Positions 35,094-43,588 of a stretch of 64,000 nucleotides of DNA are shown here, in pieces. The DNA is from Acidobacteriota bacterium (GTDB taxonomy: Bacteria > Acidobacteriota > Terriglobia > Terriglobales > Acidobacteriaceae), in contig PJLO01000012.1 of NCBI GenBank assembly GCA_003010405.1, forward strand, positions 1 through 64,000, written 5' to 3'. Both the position numbers and the translations under genes were made by a program. A model generated the notes under the pieces. It was given only the letters and a program-made list of their open reading frames with translations. It did not search any database and had not been told where the DNA came from. Each line of letters starts with the position of its first letter. Positions within the stretch are counted from its first letter, which is position 1.

Positions 35094-36056
35094 ATGAAGA
35101 AGAGACAACTCGGTCATTCTGGAATTGAAGTACCTGCGCTTTGCTTCGGGGGCAACGTCATAGGCTGGACGGCCGATGAGAAGCGCTCGTTCGAGCTGCT
35201 GGACGAACTGCTGGCAAACGGTCTGAATTTTATAGACACGGCAGACACTTATCCGCACTGGGCTCCAGGGCACGAGGCGGGCGAGTCGGAGACGATTATC
35301 GGCAAATGGTTCAAGGCTCGCGGGAATCGCAGCAAAGTTATTCTGGCGACCAAGGTGGGATCGTCGATGGGCCAGGGCAAGAAGGGGCTTTCGAAGAAAT
35401 ACATCCGAGCCGAGGTGGAGGAGTCGCTGAAGCGGTTGCAGACCGACTACATCGATCTGTATCAGTCACATCGCGACGATGAGAATACTCCGCAGCTGGA
35501 GACCATGGAGACATTTGCGAACCTGATCAAGGAAGGGAAGGTGCGGGCAATTGGATGTTCCAACTTTACGGCGGAACGTCTGGAGTCGGCGCTGGAAGTG
35601 AGCCGCAAGCACAATCTGCCGCGTTATGAAACATTGCAGCCGGAATACAACCTTTACGACCGCGCGGGATTTGAACACAAACTGGAAGGGGTCTGTGTAA
35701 AGCACGGGCTTGGCGTGATTTCGTACTTTTCTCTGGCGAGCGGGTTCCTGAGTGGGAAGTACCGCTCGGCGGAGCAGGCAGGCACTGCGGCCCGGGCTGG
35801 ATTCCTGAAGAAATATTTCACCGAACGAGGAATGCGAATTCTGCAAACACTGGACGCAGTGGCACACGATTTAAAAGCCAAACCAGCGCAGGTGGCGCTG
35901 GCCTGGCTGATCGCGCGGCCCAGCATTACGGCCCCGATTGCCAGCGCAACCACGGTAGAACAGTTACATGAACTGGTGGAAGCGACGAAATTTAATTTGC
36001 CGCCGGGAGTGATTGAAAAATTGAACCACGCCAGCGTGGAACCGCTCGCGGCGTAG
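35094..36056 (+). CDS. Aldo/keto reductase
   Basis: 320 residues, a TIM-barrel NADPH oxidoreductase. Catalytic tetrad positions are recognisable: Asp and Tyr in FIDTADTYPHW, Lys in ILATKVGS, His in YQSHRDDE. NADP site GCSNFTAERL and ending ARPSITAPIASATTVEQL. The YajO/Tas-like subgroup fits by length. GAGGTGG sits about 10 nt before the ATG. Substrate not predictable; it lies between two menaquinone genes but no role in that route is known to me. Confidence 0.9.
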   Translation: MKKRQLGHSGIEVPALCFGGNVIGWTADEKRSFELLDELLANGLNFIDTADTYPHWAPGHEAGESETIIGKWFKARGNRSKVILATKVGSSMGQGKKGLSKKYIRAEVEESLKRLQTDYIDLYQSHRDDENTPQLETMETFANLIKEGKVRAIGCSNFTAERLESALEVSRKHNLPRYETLQPEYNLYDRAGFEHKLEGVCVKHGLGVISYFSLASGFLSGKYRSAEQAGTAARAGFLKKYFTERGMRILQTLDAVAHDLKAKPAQVALAWLIARPSITAPIASATTVEQLHELVEATKFNLPPGVIEKLNHASVEPLAA

Positions 36057-36061
36057 GTGAA

Positions 36062-36117
36062 GGGTGCAGGCTCCCACCTTAGACGCGCAAAAGCGGCGCG
36101 TCGAAGGTGGGGCACCC
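36062..36117. repeat. Palindromic repeat, family E copy 1, just upstream of mqnE
   Basis: GGGTGC..CCCACCTTAGACGCGC pairs with GCGCGTCGAAGGTGGGGCACCC, about 22 bp a side with small bulges. It starts 6 nt after the aldo/keto reductase stop. Confidence 0.85.
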
Positions 36118-36162
36118 GAAGATCCATCTGCGATGAGGGGGCGGTGCGATATCATACGAGAC

Positions 36163-37317
36163 ATGGCGGAAGTTCAGTTTCCCATCACGGTGCCACGCCA
36201 TTGCTTCCAAAGCGAGGATGCGCGGCTCAAGAGAATTTACGAGAAAGTGATTGCGCAAGAGCGTCTCGACCAAAGCGATGCTCTTGCCCTTTACCGCACC
36301 TCGGACATGCTGGCACTGGGCTGGCTGGCGAATCATGTGCGCGAGCGGATGCACGGCAATGTGGCCTACTTCAATGTGAATCGCCATATTAATTACACGA
36401 ACGTTTGTGTTGCGGGCTGCCGGTTGTGCGCGTTCGGACGCAAGAAGGGGGCCCCAGGCTCGTACACGATGAGCCTGGAGGAGGCCTTCAAGTCGGCTGC
36501 CTCCGGCTATACGGAAGCAGTAACGGAGTTCCACATCGTCGGCGGACTGAATCCGGATCTCCCGCTGCAGTATTACCTGGACCTGTTGAGCGGATTAAAG
36601 GAGCGTTTTCCGCACGTTCATTTGAAGGCTTTCACAATGGTGGAGATTGCGTTCTTCGCCAAGCTGAACAAGATGTCGGTTCGGGACGTGCTGCTGAAGC
36701 TGAAGGCTGCCGGACTGGATTCGATGCCGGGAGGCGGCGCGGAAATTTTTGCGAAGCACGTGCGGGCGAAAATCTGCGATAACAAAATCGATGGTGACGA
36801 GTGGCTGGGTGTGGCGCGCGAGGCGCACTCGCTTGGTATTCACTCGAACGCGACGATGCTCTATGGGCATATCGAGGGCGACGAGGACAGGGTCGATCAT
36901 TTGCTGAAGCTGCGCGCGCTGCAGGACGAGACCAAGGGGTTCCAGACCTTTATAGGGCTCTCGTTCCATCCGGAGCATACGGTTTTGCGGCACTTGCCTT
37001 GGACTACCGGGGTGCTAGATTTGAAACAGATCGCGGTCGCCAGGCTGGTGCTGGATAACTTTCCGCACGTGAAAGCCTACTGGCAGATGCTGACTCCGAA
37101 GATCGCACAAATCGCTTTGCGCTTTGGTGCCGATGACATTGACGGCACGGTGGTGGAAGAAAAGATCTACCACGATGCGGGGGCGACGACTCCGCAGGGA
37201 TTGACCCGTCAGGACCTGATCCGGTTGATCGAGGCCGCGGGCCGAATTCCGGTGGAGCGCGACACGCTATACCGTCCGGTGACGCGCAGCGGGAGTTCAG
37301 TTACAGTGTGTGTGTGA
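36163..37317 (+). CDS. mqnE: Aminofutalosine synthase, radical SAM
   Basis: 384 residues. First-stage enzyme of the futalosine menaquinone pathway: adds the adenosyl group to 3-enolpyruvyl-benzoate. The radical SAM cluster is C82, C86, C89 (CVAGCRLC), with FGRKKGAPGSYTMS after it; the barrel contains EFHIVGGLNPDLP and GLDSMPGGGAEIF, and IGLSFHPEHT follows. The frame is open to 36064, but the upstream part is a palindromic repeat, so I chose ATG 36163 (MAEVQFPITV). Ribosome site weak. Closely related MqnC is smaller and lacks the PGGGAEIF context. Confidence 0.92.
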   Translation: MAEVQFPITVPRHCFQSEDARLKRIYEKVIAQERLDQSDALALYRTSDMLALGWLANHVRERMHGNVAYFNVNRHINYTNVCVAGCRLCAFGRKKGAPGSYTMSLEEAFKSAASGYTEAVTEFHIVGGLNPDLPLQYYLDLLSGLKERFPHVHLKAFTMVEIAFFAKLNKMSVRDVLLKLKAAGLDSMPGGGAEIFAKHVRAKICDNKIDGDEWLGVAREAHSLGIHSNATMLYGHIEGDEDRVDHLLKLRALQDETKGFQTFIGLSFHPEHTVLRHLPWTTGVLDLKQIAVARLVLDNFPHVKAYWQMLTPKIAQIALRFGADDIDGTVVEEKIYHDAGATTPQGLTRQDLIRLIEAAGRIPVERDTLYRPVTRSGSSVTVCV

Positions 37318-37332
37318 ACTGGATTTGCTTGG

Positions 37333-37362
37333 CAGCCGCCTTTCGAGGCGGCTGTTTTCTTT
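37333..37362 (+). terminator. Terminator after mqnE
   Basis: CAGCCGCCT and AGGCGGCTG form a 9-bp stem with a TTCG tetraloop, followed by TTTTCTTT. Confidence 0.92.
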
Positions 37363-37503
37363 GGTGAAGAGGGCTTCTGCCCGAGTGATTTTTGCACTTT
37401 AGGACGTAGAAAAAGATTCTTTTTGCTTGCCTATTTTTAAGATAGTGATACATTCCTGTCTGGACCGTACCTGTCGAAGGCATCGATCTTACGAGGCTCG
37501 CAG

Positions 37504-38559
37504 ATGAACGTCCATTTTACTTACAAGCTAGAGAAGTCTCTCCAAGTCGAGCAGTACCTCCAATCCCAAATTGAAAAACTAGGACCGCGGCTGCAGGTGT
37601 TCAACCCAGATATGGTTTCATTGCGCGGGTTGATCGAAGCGGCGCCTAAGTCTGGTTATACAGTGGCGCTGAATCTGCACTTGCCTGCGGGACAGATGAC
37701 TGCGCGAGCGAGCGCAGATTCTCTCCATGCTGCCGTCAGGATTGTCTTTGACGACCTGACCGAGCAATTAGGGAAACACAAGGAACATTTACGAAACCAG
37801 TATCGGTACCCCAGGATGCGCGGCGTGGAGCGGCAGAGAGTTGAGCCGCAGGTTGCGTTCGAGGATACCGTTGCGGCAGTGAAGCTGGAAAAGATTTCGA
37901 GTACAGACGTAACCAGCTTCGTGAATGCAAACCTGGAGCGGTTGCGCCGATACGTGGAGCGCGAGCTTCGCTTCCGGTGCGACAGCGGACAGCGGCGGTT
38001 GGAAGAAATCAGCGTAGAGGAGGTAATCGACGAAGCAATCGCGAATGCGTTGGATGAGCGTCGCCCTCGTCCTGAAAAGATAGCGCTGGAGCCGTGGCTT
38101 TATCGGCTGTCTCGCTCGGCGATGGACAGGCTGGGTAATCAGCTTGAGTCGGGGAAACGCGCCGTACGGCTGAACGAAGCGGACAGTCGTACGGTGGTTA
38201 GCGATGCGGACGGGGAAGAGATGATGCAGTTCTATCATCCCGACGAGAAACTAACGAATGAGAGCCTGATTGCGGATCGGCGTGGCAGCACGCCGGAGGA
38301 AGATGCATCGCAGGATGAGCTGATCACGATGGTGGAGCGTGCGTTGCGAGGTTCGACACCACAACAACGCGAGGCGTTTCTGCTGTTCGCGCTGGAGGGA
38401 TTCGGGCTGGCGGAAATTGCCGCGATCACGGAACGTCCGGTGGAGCAGGTGAAGAGCGACATCCATCTGGCGCGTGAACGTTTGCGGCATGCTCTGATTG
38501 CCGCTGGAAACAAACGGCAAAAACATCCGATAGCTAACCATCAGGATCGTACTGCGTAG
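37504..38559 (+). CDS. HPF/RaiA-type ribosome hibernation domain fused to a sigma-70 family factor
   Basis: 351 residues. Residues 1-97 have the beta-alpha-beta layout of ribosome hibernation factors (FTYKLEKSLQVEQYLQSQ, YTVALNLHLPAGQMTARAS, LHAAVRIVFDDLTEQLGKH). After a basic linker, residues 135-212 look like sigma region 2 (VNANLERLRRYVERELRF, VEEVIDEAIANALDE, LEPWLYRLSRSAMDRLGNQ). Residues 272-330 are sigma region 4 with a helix-turn-helix (GSTPQQREAFLLFALEGF, LAEIAAITERPVEQVKSDI). The GAGG site 7 nt before the ATG is good, and a sigma-70-like promoter (TTGCTT, 17 bp, TGATAC) lies about 70 nt upstream. There is no frameshift at the joints. The role is unknown: it could couple ribosome state to transcription. 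Confidence 0.82.
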   Translation: MNVHFTYKLEKSLQVEQYLQSQIEKLGPRLQVFNPDMVSLRGLIEAAPKSGYTVALNLHLPAGQMTARASADSLHAAVRIVFDDLTEQLGKHKEHLRNQYRYPRMRGVERQRVEPQVAFEDTVAAVKLEKISSTDVTSFVNANLERLRRYVERELRFRCDSGQRRLEEISVEEVIDEAIANALDERRPRPEKIALEPWLYRLSRSAMDRLGNQLESGKRAVRLNEADSRTVVSDADGEEMMQFYHPDEKLTNESLIADRRGSTPEEDASQDELITMVERALRGSTPQQREAFLLFALEGFGLAEIAAITERPVEQVKSDIHLARERLRHALIAAGNKRQKHPIANHQDRTA

Positions 38560-38754
38560 AGAAGCGCTTGCTGGGAATCGCCGCGGTTGCGCCAGGCAGC
38601 CGCGGCGTTCGTTTGCGCCGGAGTTGATACAGAACTGTTTTTCGCGAGAGCTAAAGCGGTTCCGCAAAAGGTGTATCCCGAGGGTGCCCCACATCTGCCG
38701 TAGTTGGCAGATGTGGGTTGTGGAGGAGCAGGATACACCAACTCGAAGAACGCT
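38560..38754. repeat. Nested palindromes between two convergent sigma-factor genes
   Basis: CGCCGCGG/CCGCGGCG (about 38579-38609) may act as a terminator. A family B hairpin (38688-38717, CCCACATCTGCC with GGCAGATGTGGG) lies inside a larger imperfect palindrome whose arms are about 38649-38678 and 38731-38760 (GGTGTATCC with GGATACACC). The structure resembles a miniature element with a REP at its centre. Confidence 0.75.
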
Positions 38755-39549
38755 CTAAAGCAGACGTGGCATTAGTTCGTTGGCGCGTGAGCCGAGTCTG
38801 CTACGAAGGTGCTCGATGGCTTTGCCGTGAATCTGCGAGACACGGGACTCGGTTTTGCCGATGGATTTGGCTATTCGCGCCATGGTCCAGTCTTTGAAGT
38901 AGTAGAGGATCAGGACGTTTGCTTCGTCATGCTGGAGCTGGGCGATGTGCTTGCGAAGCTCGCGGCGAGACTCATGCTGGTGACAGATGGAGTCGGGCCG
39001 CTTCTCCGGATCGTCGGCTACGCTATCCTGCACCGCGAGGCAATCGCTGTCTTCCTGAGGTTCAAATTCCACTTCCTGGCGGCCCTGCACGGCCTGAGCA
39101 AATTCATAAAACGTGTTCAGATCCATGCCCATGGAATCGGCCACTTCGTCGCTGTCGGGCGCGCGCCCTAGTTTGGATTCGAGGGCGCGGGTTGCGTTAT
39201 CGAGCTTTTGCTGGCGTGTGCGGAAGTATCGCGAAGCCCAGTCCAGTTCGCGGAGACTATCGAAGATCGCTCCGGTGATGCGGATGCGAGCGTACTGACG
39301 AAAGGGCAGATTGCGGTACGGGCCATACCGCCTGGCCGCGTCGATAAGGCCGAGAGAGCCGGCCTGGATGAGATCGTCAAGCTGCACGGAGGCGGGAAGA
39401 CGGCGAAGGATGGAACGCGCGACCTGTTTCACGTCGTTCATGTGTTCGAGAACAAGTTGTTCCTGCTCGTCTTCCGGCAGGGTTTCTGGAGATGGCGGCG
39501 GGAAGAATGGGAATGGGATTGACTCTGCAAAACATTGAGTGCTGGTCAC
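38755..39549 (-). CDS. FliA/WhiG-type (sigma-28 group) RNA polymerase sigma factor
   Basis: 264 residues. Region 2 ARSILRRLPASVQLDDLIQA and GLIDAARRYGPYRNLPFRQYA; region 3 DNATRALESKLGRAPDSDEV; region 4 VLILYYFKDWTMARIAKSIGKTESRVSQIHGKAI (quoted in part as KDWTMARIAKSIGKTESRVS). This is the group that drives flagellar, motility or developmental genes. No flagellar gene is in the window. It starts with GTG at 39549 behind AAAGG. It faces the HPF-sigma fusion tail to tail. A sigma-28-like promoter may lie upstream (39694-39722). Confidence 0.92.
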   Translation of the reverse strand: MTSTQCFAESIPFPFFPPPSPETLPEDEQEQLVLEHMNDVKQVARSILRRLPASVQLDDLIQAGSLGLIDAARRYGPYRNLPFRQYARIRITGAIFDSLRELDWASRYFRTRQQKLDNATRALESKLGRAPDSDEVADSMGMDLNTFYEFAQAVQGRQEVEFEPQEDSDCLAVQDSVADDPEKRPDSICHQHESRRELRKHIAQLQHDEANVLILYYFKDWTMARIAKSIGKTESRVSQIHGKAIEHLRSRLGSRANELMPRLL

Positions 39550-39800
39550 AGGCGGGCCTTTCGGCTGCGGCGATCGGGTGTTCTCGCGTGTTGGCCAGGG
39601 CGTTTGCTCATTGTTGTTCCTGCCGCGGATTCCGGCTCAAAGCTGAACGACTGTCCTGGCGTACTCGCCAGCAGTGGAACCCTCCCTGACAGGTTCATCG
39701 GCAAAGACTGGCTGCGGCTTTAGGAAATTGCTGGCGAGAAAGTCCGTCCAGTGATGCGGAAGAGAGAAAAAGCCGGAGATGATGAGGCGGATGCAGGCAA
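39550..39800. other. Spacer upstream of the FliA-type sigma gene
   Basis: No gene. On the minus strand TAAA-(16 nt)-GCCGATGA (39722-39694) resembles a sigma-28 promoter. The rest has only weak inverted repeats (CTGGCGAGT). Confidence 0.4.
39694..39721 (-). promoter_or_regulatory. Possible sigma-28-type promoter
   Basis: On the minus strand TAAAGCC lies 16 nt before GCCGATGA, against the FliA consensus TAAA-N15-GCCGATAA. It reads toward the sigma gene, about 145 nt upstream of its start. Confidence 0.35.
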
Positions 39801-39830
39801 TAAAAAGGAGGGCGTCGCACGCCCTCCTGA
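39801..39830 (-). terminator. Terminator of the 225-residue membrane protein gene
   Basis: On the minus strand AGGAGGGCGT and ACGCCCTCCT form a 10-bp stem with a GCG loop, followed by TTTTTA. Confidence 0.9.
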
Positions 39831-39861
39831 ATGTTCAGTATTGCCCTGGCGGAATCCATAC

Positions 39862-40539
39862 CTAGTAGGCGCGCACCTCTTCCCAACCCTTATCGCCCTT
39901 GAACAGTACGATTGCAGCTTGCGCCGTAGGGCCGTGGTAATAGTTGGCTCCGTAGTGATCGATCAGTTGAGCACGCTCGTAGGTGGAGAAACCAGGGACA
40001 TACTTTCCGCTTACATCGAAAAGTTCGCCTGCCTGGGTGGGCTGCCACGACCACGTATATTGAACCCGGAATTTTTCCTGGGTCAGCTTGGTCACGGTAC
40101 CCACAGACACAAGTTTGCGGGTTGCCAGCGGAAGGGTGTAGGCGGTTGCCTTTTCCTGGAGCGGCACACCCTTTATGTCAGGAAAAGTGGCTAGCAACGT
40201 CTTGCCTGCTGGAGTCAGATCGACCCTGACGAAGTCTCCCGTGGCTTTGCTGATCTTAATGATTCCAGCTTTCTGCAAAAGCTTGTAATGGGGATCGTTG
40301 GGGCTGTTCATGGCGGAAAGTCTTACGTTCCCGGTGTAGAACGTTACGCTGACGGGACCTGCCATTTTCAGCTTGTTTTCGATTACGGACGTGGCCTCCC
40401 CGGGTTTGACTGTCTGCCTGGACTGGAAATAGACAAAGCCGATGCCGCCGACAAACAGTCCGATCATCAGGAGGATAAGCAGGACCGGACCAAACCCTGA
40501 GCCTTCCTTTCTTTCCAGTTCGATTTCTTCTTCAAACAT
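39862..40539 (-). CDS. Single-pass membrane protein of unknown function
   Basis: 225 residues. A short acidic cytoplasmic lead (MFEEEIELERKEGSG), one membrane helix (about 18-40) and a soluble extracytoplasmic domain containing VDLTPAGKTLLATFPDIKG and a winged-helix-like YTLPLATRKLVSVGTVTKL. WSWQPTQAGELFDVSG and a C-terminal end FKGDKGWEEVRAY follow. The ATG at 40537-40539 has GGAGG 8 nt upstream. Its own terminator follows. I recognise no family; anchored periplasmic protein seems likely. Confidence 0.75.
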   Translation of the reverse strand: MFEEEIELERKEGSGFGPVLLILLMIGLFVGGIGFVYFQSRQTVKPGEATSVIENKLKMAGPVSVTFYTGNVRLSAMNSPNDPHYKLLQKAGIIKISKATGDFVRVDLTPAGKTLLATFPDIKGVPLQEKATAYTLPLATRKLVSVGTVTKLTQEKFRVQYTWSWQPTQAGELFDVSGKYVPGFSTYERAQLIDHYGANYYHGPTAQAAIVLFKGDKGWEEVRAY

Positions 40540-40819
40540 ACAGGTACCCTCCGAAGTGGGACCGCACTGCAAATGCAGCAACAAAGCGTTGCCGGCGACA
40601 TCATAAGCCCGTTTACGACTAAGAATGAAAAAAAATCATCTTAGACGAGGAGCCTTGGTTTAGGTCGCGCCAGCGTCAGCACGGGATTGCCCTGACGGGG
40701 CCGAATTGAAAGCGGGGCAGAGTGGCAGACCTTCAAATGTAAGGCGGTGGCATTTCCTTATTGAAGGACGAACGGTAGTATGTAGGGTCGAGTTTGCATA
40801 AGACTGGAGGAACGGCAGA

Positions 40820-43498
40820 GTGAATCCTTCTGATCATCGCGAGCAAGCAGGGCAGGAAGTTCTGGAAACGCGAGAGTGGCTGGACTCGCTGGATTATGTT
40901 TTGGAAAGTGGCGGACCGGAGCGGGCAGGACGGTTACTGCAACAACTTGAGCTGCACACCGCTCGATCCGGCTATCGTCTTCCTTTTTCGGCAACGACTC
41001 CTTATCAAAATACGATTCCATCCGTAAAGCAGCCGCCATTCCCAGGTAGTCAGGAAATTGAGCGCCGCATTAAAAGCCTTGTCCGCTGGAATGCGCTGGC
41101 GATGGTGATGCGCGCCAACAAGCGGCAGGAGGGTATCGGCGGACATATCTCTACGTATGCTTCCGCCGCGACGCTGTATGAGGTTGCCTTCGATCACTTC
41201 TTTCGCGCACAGACTCCGGACGGAGATCGCGACCTTGTGTTTTTCCAGGGACACGCATCACCCGGGATTTATGCGCGCGCATTTCTGGAAGGGCGACTCA
41301 CGGAGAAGCAGCTTGAGAATTTCCGTCGCGAACTGGCCGAAGGCGGCGGCCTGAGTTCGTATCCACATCCCTGGCTGATGCCGGATTTCTGGGAATTTCC
41401 GACGGTTTCAATGGGGCTTGGCCCGATTCAGGCGATCTATCAGGCGCGTTTCAATCGTTACCTGGAAAACCGCGGATTGAAGCAGTGCAATCAGGGAAAA
41501 GTCTGGGCCTTCCTTGGAGATGGCGAGACGGATGAGCCGGAATCACTGGGCGCAATTACGCTGGCTTCGCGCGAAAATCTCGACAACCTGATCTTCGTCG
41601 TCAACTGCAACCTGCAGAGGTTGGATGGTCCGGTGCGCGGTAACGGCAAGATCATTCAGGAACTGGAGGCGATCTTCCGCGGCGCGGGTTGGAACGTGAT
41701 CAAGGTCATCTGGGGCACGGACTGGGATCAGCTGATACAGAAGGACCGCGACGGACTGCTGGTGAAGCGCATGGGCGAACTGTGCGACGGTCAGTACCAG
41801 AAGCTATTGGTCGAGAGCGGTACGTACTTTCGAAAAAACTTTTTCGGCAGCGATCCACGGCTGCTGAAGATGGTGGAGCACCTGAGCGACGAGCAGATTG
41901 AGAAGTTGCGGCTGGGAGGTCACGACCCAATCAAGGTTTACGCCGCATACAAAGCCGCAGTCGATCATACGGGCTCGCCAACTGTGATATTGGCAAAGAC
42001 GATCAAAGGCTATGGACTGGGCGAGAGCGGCGAAGGCAGGAACATTACCCATCAGCAGAAGAAGATCAACGATGAAGAGCTGATGATCTTCCGTTCGCGC
42101 TTCGGGATTCCGATCCCGGATGAAAAGCTGCACGATGCGCCGTTTTATCGGCCGCCGGATGAGAGCACCGAGATCCAGTACATGCGCGAGCGTCGTAAGC
42201 AACTCGGCGGGTATTTGCCGGAGCGCAAAATGCGCGCGCCAAAGCTGGAGCCGCTGAGTGAAGAACTGTTCAAAGAGTTCTACACGGGCGCGGCGGACCG
42301 GAAGGTTTCGACGACGATGGTGCTGGTGCGCGTGATCGCCAAACTTTTGCGCGATCCGAAGATCGGCAAGCTGATCGTTCCGATTATTCCGGACGAAGCG
42401 CGCACCTTTGGCATGGAAGCACTTTTCCGTCAGGTTGGAATTTATTCAAGCGTGGGACAGAATTACGAGCCGGTCGACATGGATACCTTGCTGTATTACA
42501 AGGAGGCCAAGGACGGGCAGATTCTGGAAGAGGGCATCACGGAGGCAGGCAGCATTTCCGAATTCATCGCGGCGGGAACCTCACCGGCGAATCACGGGAT
42601 CAATGTCATTCCGTTCTTCGTGTTCTATTCAATGTTTGGATTGCAGCGCGTAGGCGATCTGGTGTGGGCCGCGGGTGATCAGCGTACAAAGGGATTTCTT
42701 TGCGGAGGGACCTCCGGGCGCACAACACTGGCAGGGGAAGGATTGCAGCATCAGGATGGAAACAGTCATCTGCTGGCTTATCCGGTACCGAACCTGCTGG
42801 CTTACGATCCGGCGTTCGCCTATGAAATCGCGATCATCATTCAGGAAGGCATTCGACGCATGTACGTAGAGCAGGAAGACGTCTTCTACTACATCACGGT
42901 GATGAACGAAACGTGGGCGCAGCCGAATATGCCGGGCGATGTTCGCGAGGGCGTACTGAAAGGCATGTACCGCTTCCGCAGTTCGGAGAAGAAAGAGTTC
43001 AAGTTGAAAGCGCAGTTGTTCGGCTCAGGCGCGATTTTGCTGGAAGTATTGAAAGCTGCCGAGATTCTGGAAGACAAGTACAAAGTTGCCACCGACGTGT
43101 GGAGCGTTACCAGTTACAAGGCACTCTATAGGGACGGCAACGCCTGCGAACACTGGAACCTGCTGCATCCGGACGCGACGCAGCGCGAACCTTATGTGGC
43201 CGCGCAATTGAAGAACACGGAAGGAGTTCTGGTGGCTGCTACCGACTATGTGAAGGCGCTGCCGGAGTCGATCTCGCAGTGGATGCCGCGCCCGCTAATC
43301 GCGCTGGGCACCGATGGCTTTGGCCGTTCGGAGAACCGTGCTTCGCTGCGCGACTTTTTTGCCGTTGATGCGAAACACATTGTACTGGCGGCGCTGACCG
43401 GACTTCTGCGCGAAGGCAAAGTGGAAGCTGCAGATGTGAAGAAAGCAGTTGCCGAACTGGGAATCAATTCCGAGCAGCCAGATTCGTTTTCCGTGTGA
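40820..43498 (+). CDS. aceE: Pyruvate dehydrogenase E1 component (homodimeric)
   Basis: 892 residues. The AceE-type E1 decarboxylates pyruvate with thiamine diphosphate and hands the acetyl group to E2. Motifs: FFQGHASPGIYARAFLEGRL, the ThDP site AFLGDGETDEPESLG with NLDNLIFVVNCNLQ, RIAKLLRDP-type central domain, PIIPDEARTFGMEALFRQVG, and FFVFYSMFGLQRVGDL. It starts with GTG at 40820, 8 nt after TGGAGGAA. First gene of aceE-aceF-lpd, 90 nt before aceF. Confidence 0.97.
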   Translation: MNPSDHREQAGQEVLETREWLDSLDYVLESGGPERAGRLLQQLELHTARSGYRLPFSATTPYQNTIPSVKQPPFPGSQEIERRIKSLVRWNALAMVMRANKRQEGIGGHISTYASAATLYEVAFDHFFRAQTPDGDRDLVFFQGHASPGIYARAFLEGRLTEKQLENFRRELAEGGGLSSYPHPWLMPDFWEFPTVSMGLGPIQAIYQARFNRYLENRGLKQCNQGKVWAFLGDGETDEPESLGAITLASRENLDNLIFVVNCNLQRLDGPVRGNGKIIQELEAIFRGAGWNVIKVIWGTDWDQLIQKDRDGLLVKRMGELCDGQYQKLLVESGTYFRKNFFGSDPRLLKMVEHLSDEQIEKLRLGGHDPIKVYAAYKAAVDHTGSPTVILAKTIKGYGLGESGEGRNITHQQKKINDEELMIFRSRFGIPIPDEKLHDAPFYRPPDESTEIQYMRERRKQLGGYLPERKMRAPKLEPLSEELFKEFYTGAADRKVSTTMVLVRVIAKLLRDPKIGKLIVPIIPDEARTFGMEALFRQVGIYSSVGQNYEPVDMDTLLYYKEAKDGQILEEGITEAGSISEFIAAGTSPANHGINVIPFFVFYSMFGLQRVGDLVWAAGDQRTKGFLCGGTSGRTTLAGEGLQHQDGNSHLLAYPVPNLLAYDPAFAYEIAIIIQEGIRRMYVEQEDVFYYITVMNETWAQPNMPGDVREGVLKGMYRFRSSEKKEFKLKAQLFGSGAILLEVLKAAEILEDKYKVATDVWSVTSYKALYRDGNACEHWNLLHPDATQREPYVAAQLKNTEGVLVAATDYVKALPESISQWMPRPLIALGTDGFGRSENRASLRDFFAVDAKHIVLAALTGLLREGKVEAADVKKAVAELGINSEQPDSFSV

Positions 43499-43588
43499 CG
43501 GCTTGTGCGCGCAATTCAGGCGCATCAGTTCGGGGCTGGAGATTTCAATTGCGCGGACATTGGGCCGCAACGACTGAAAGGAAACGCC

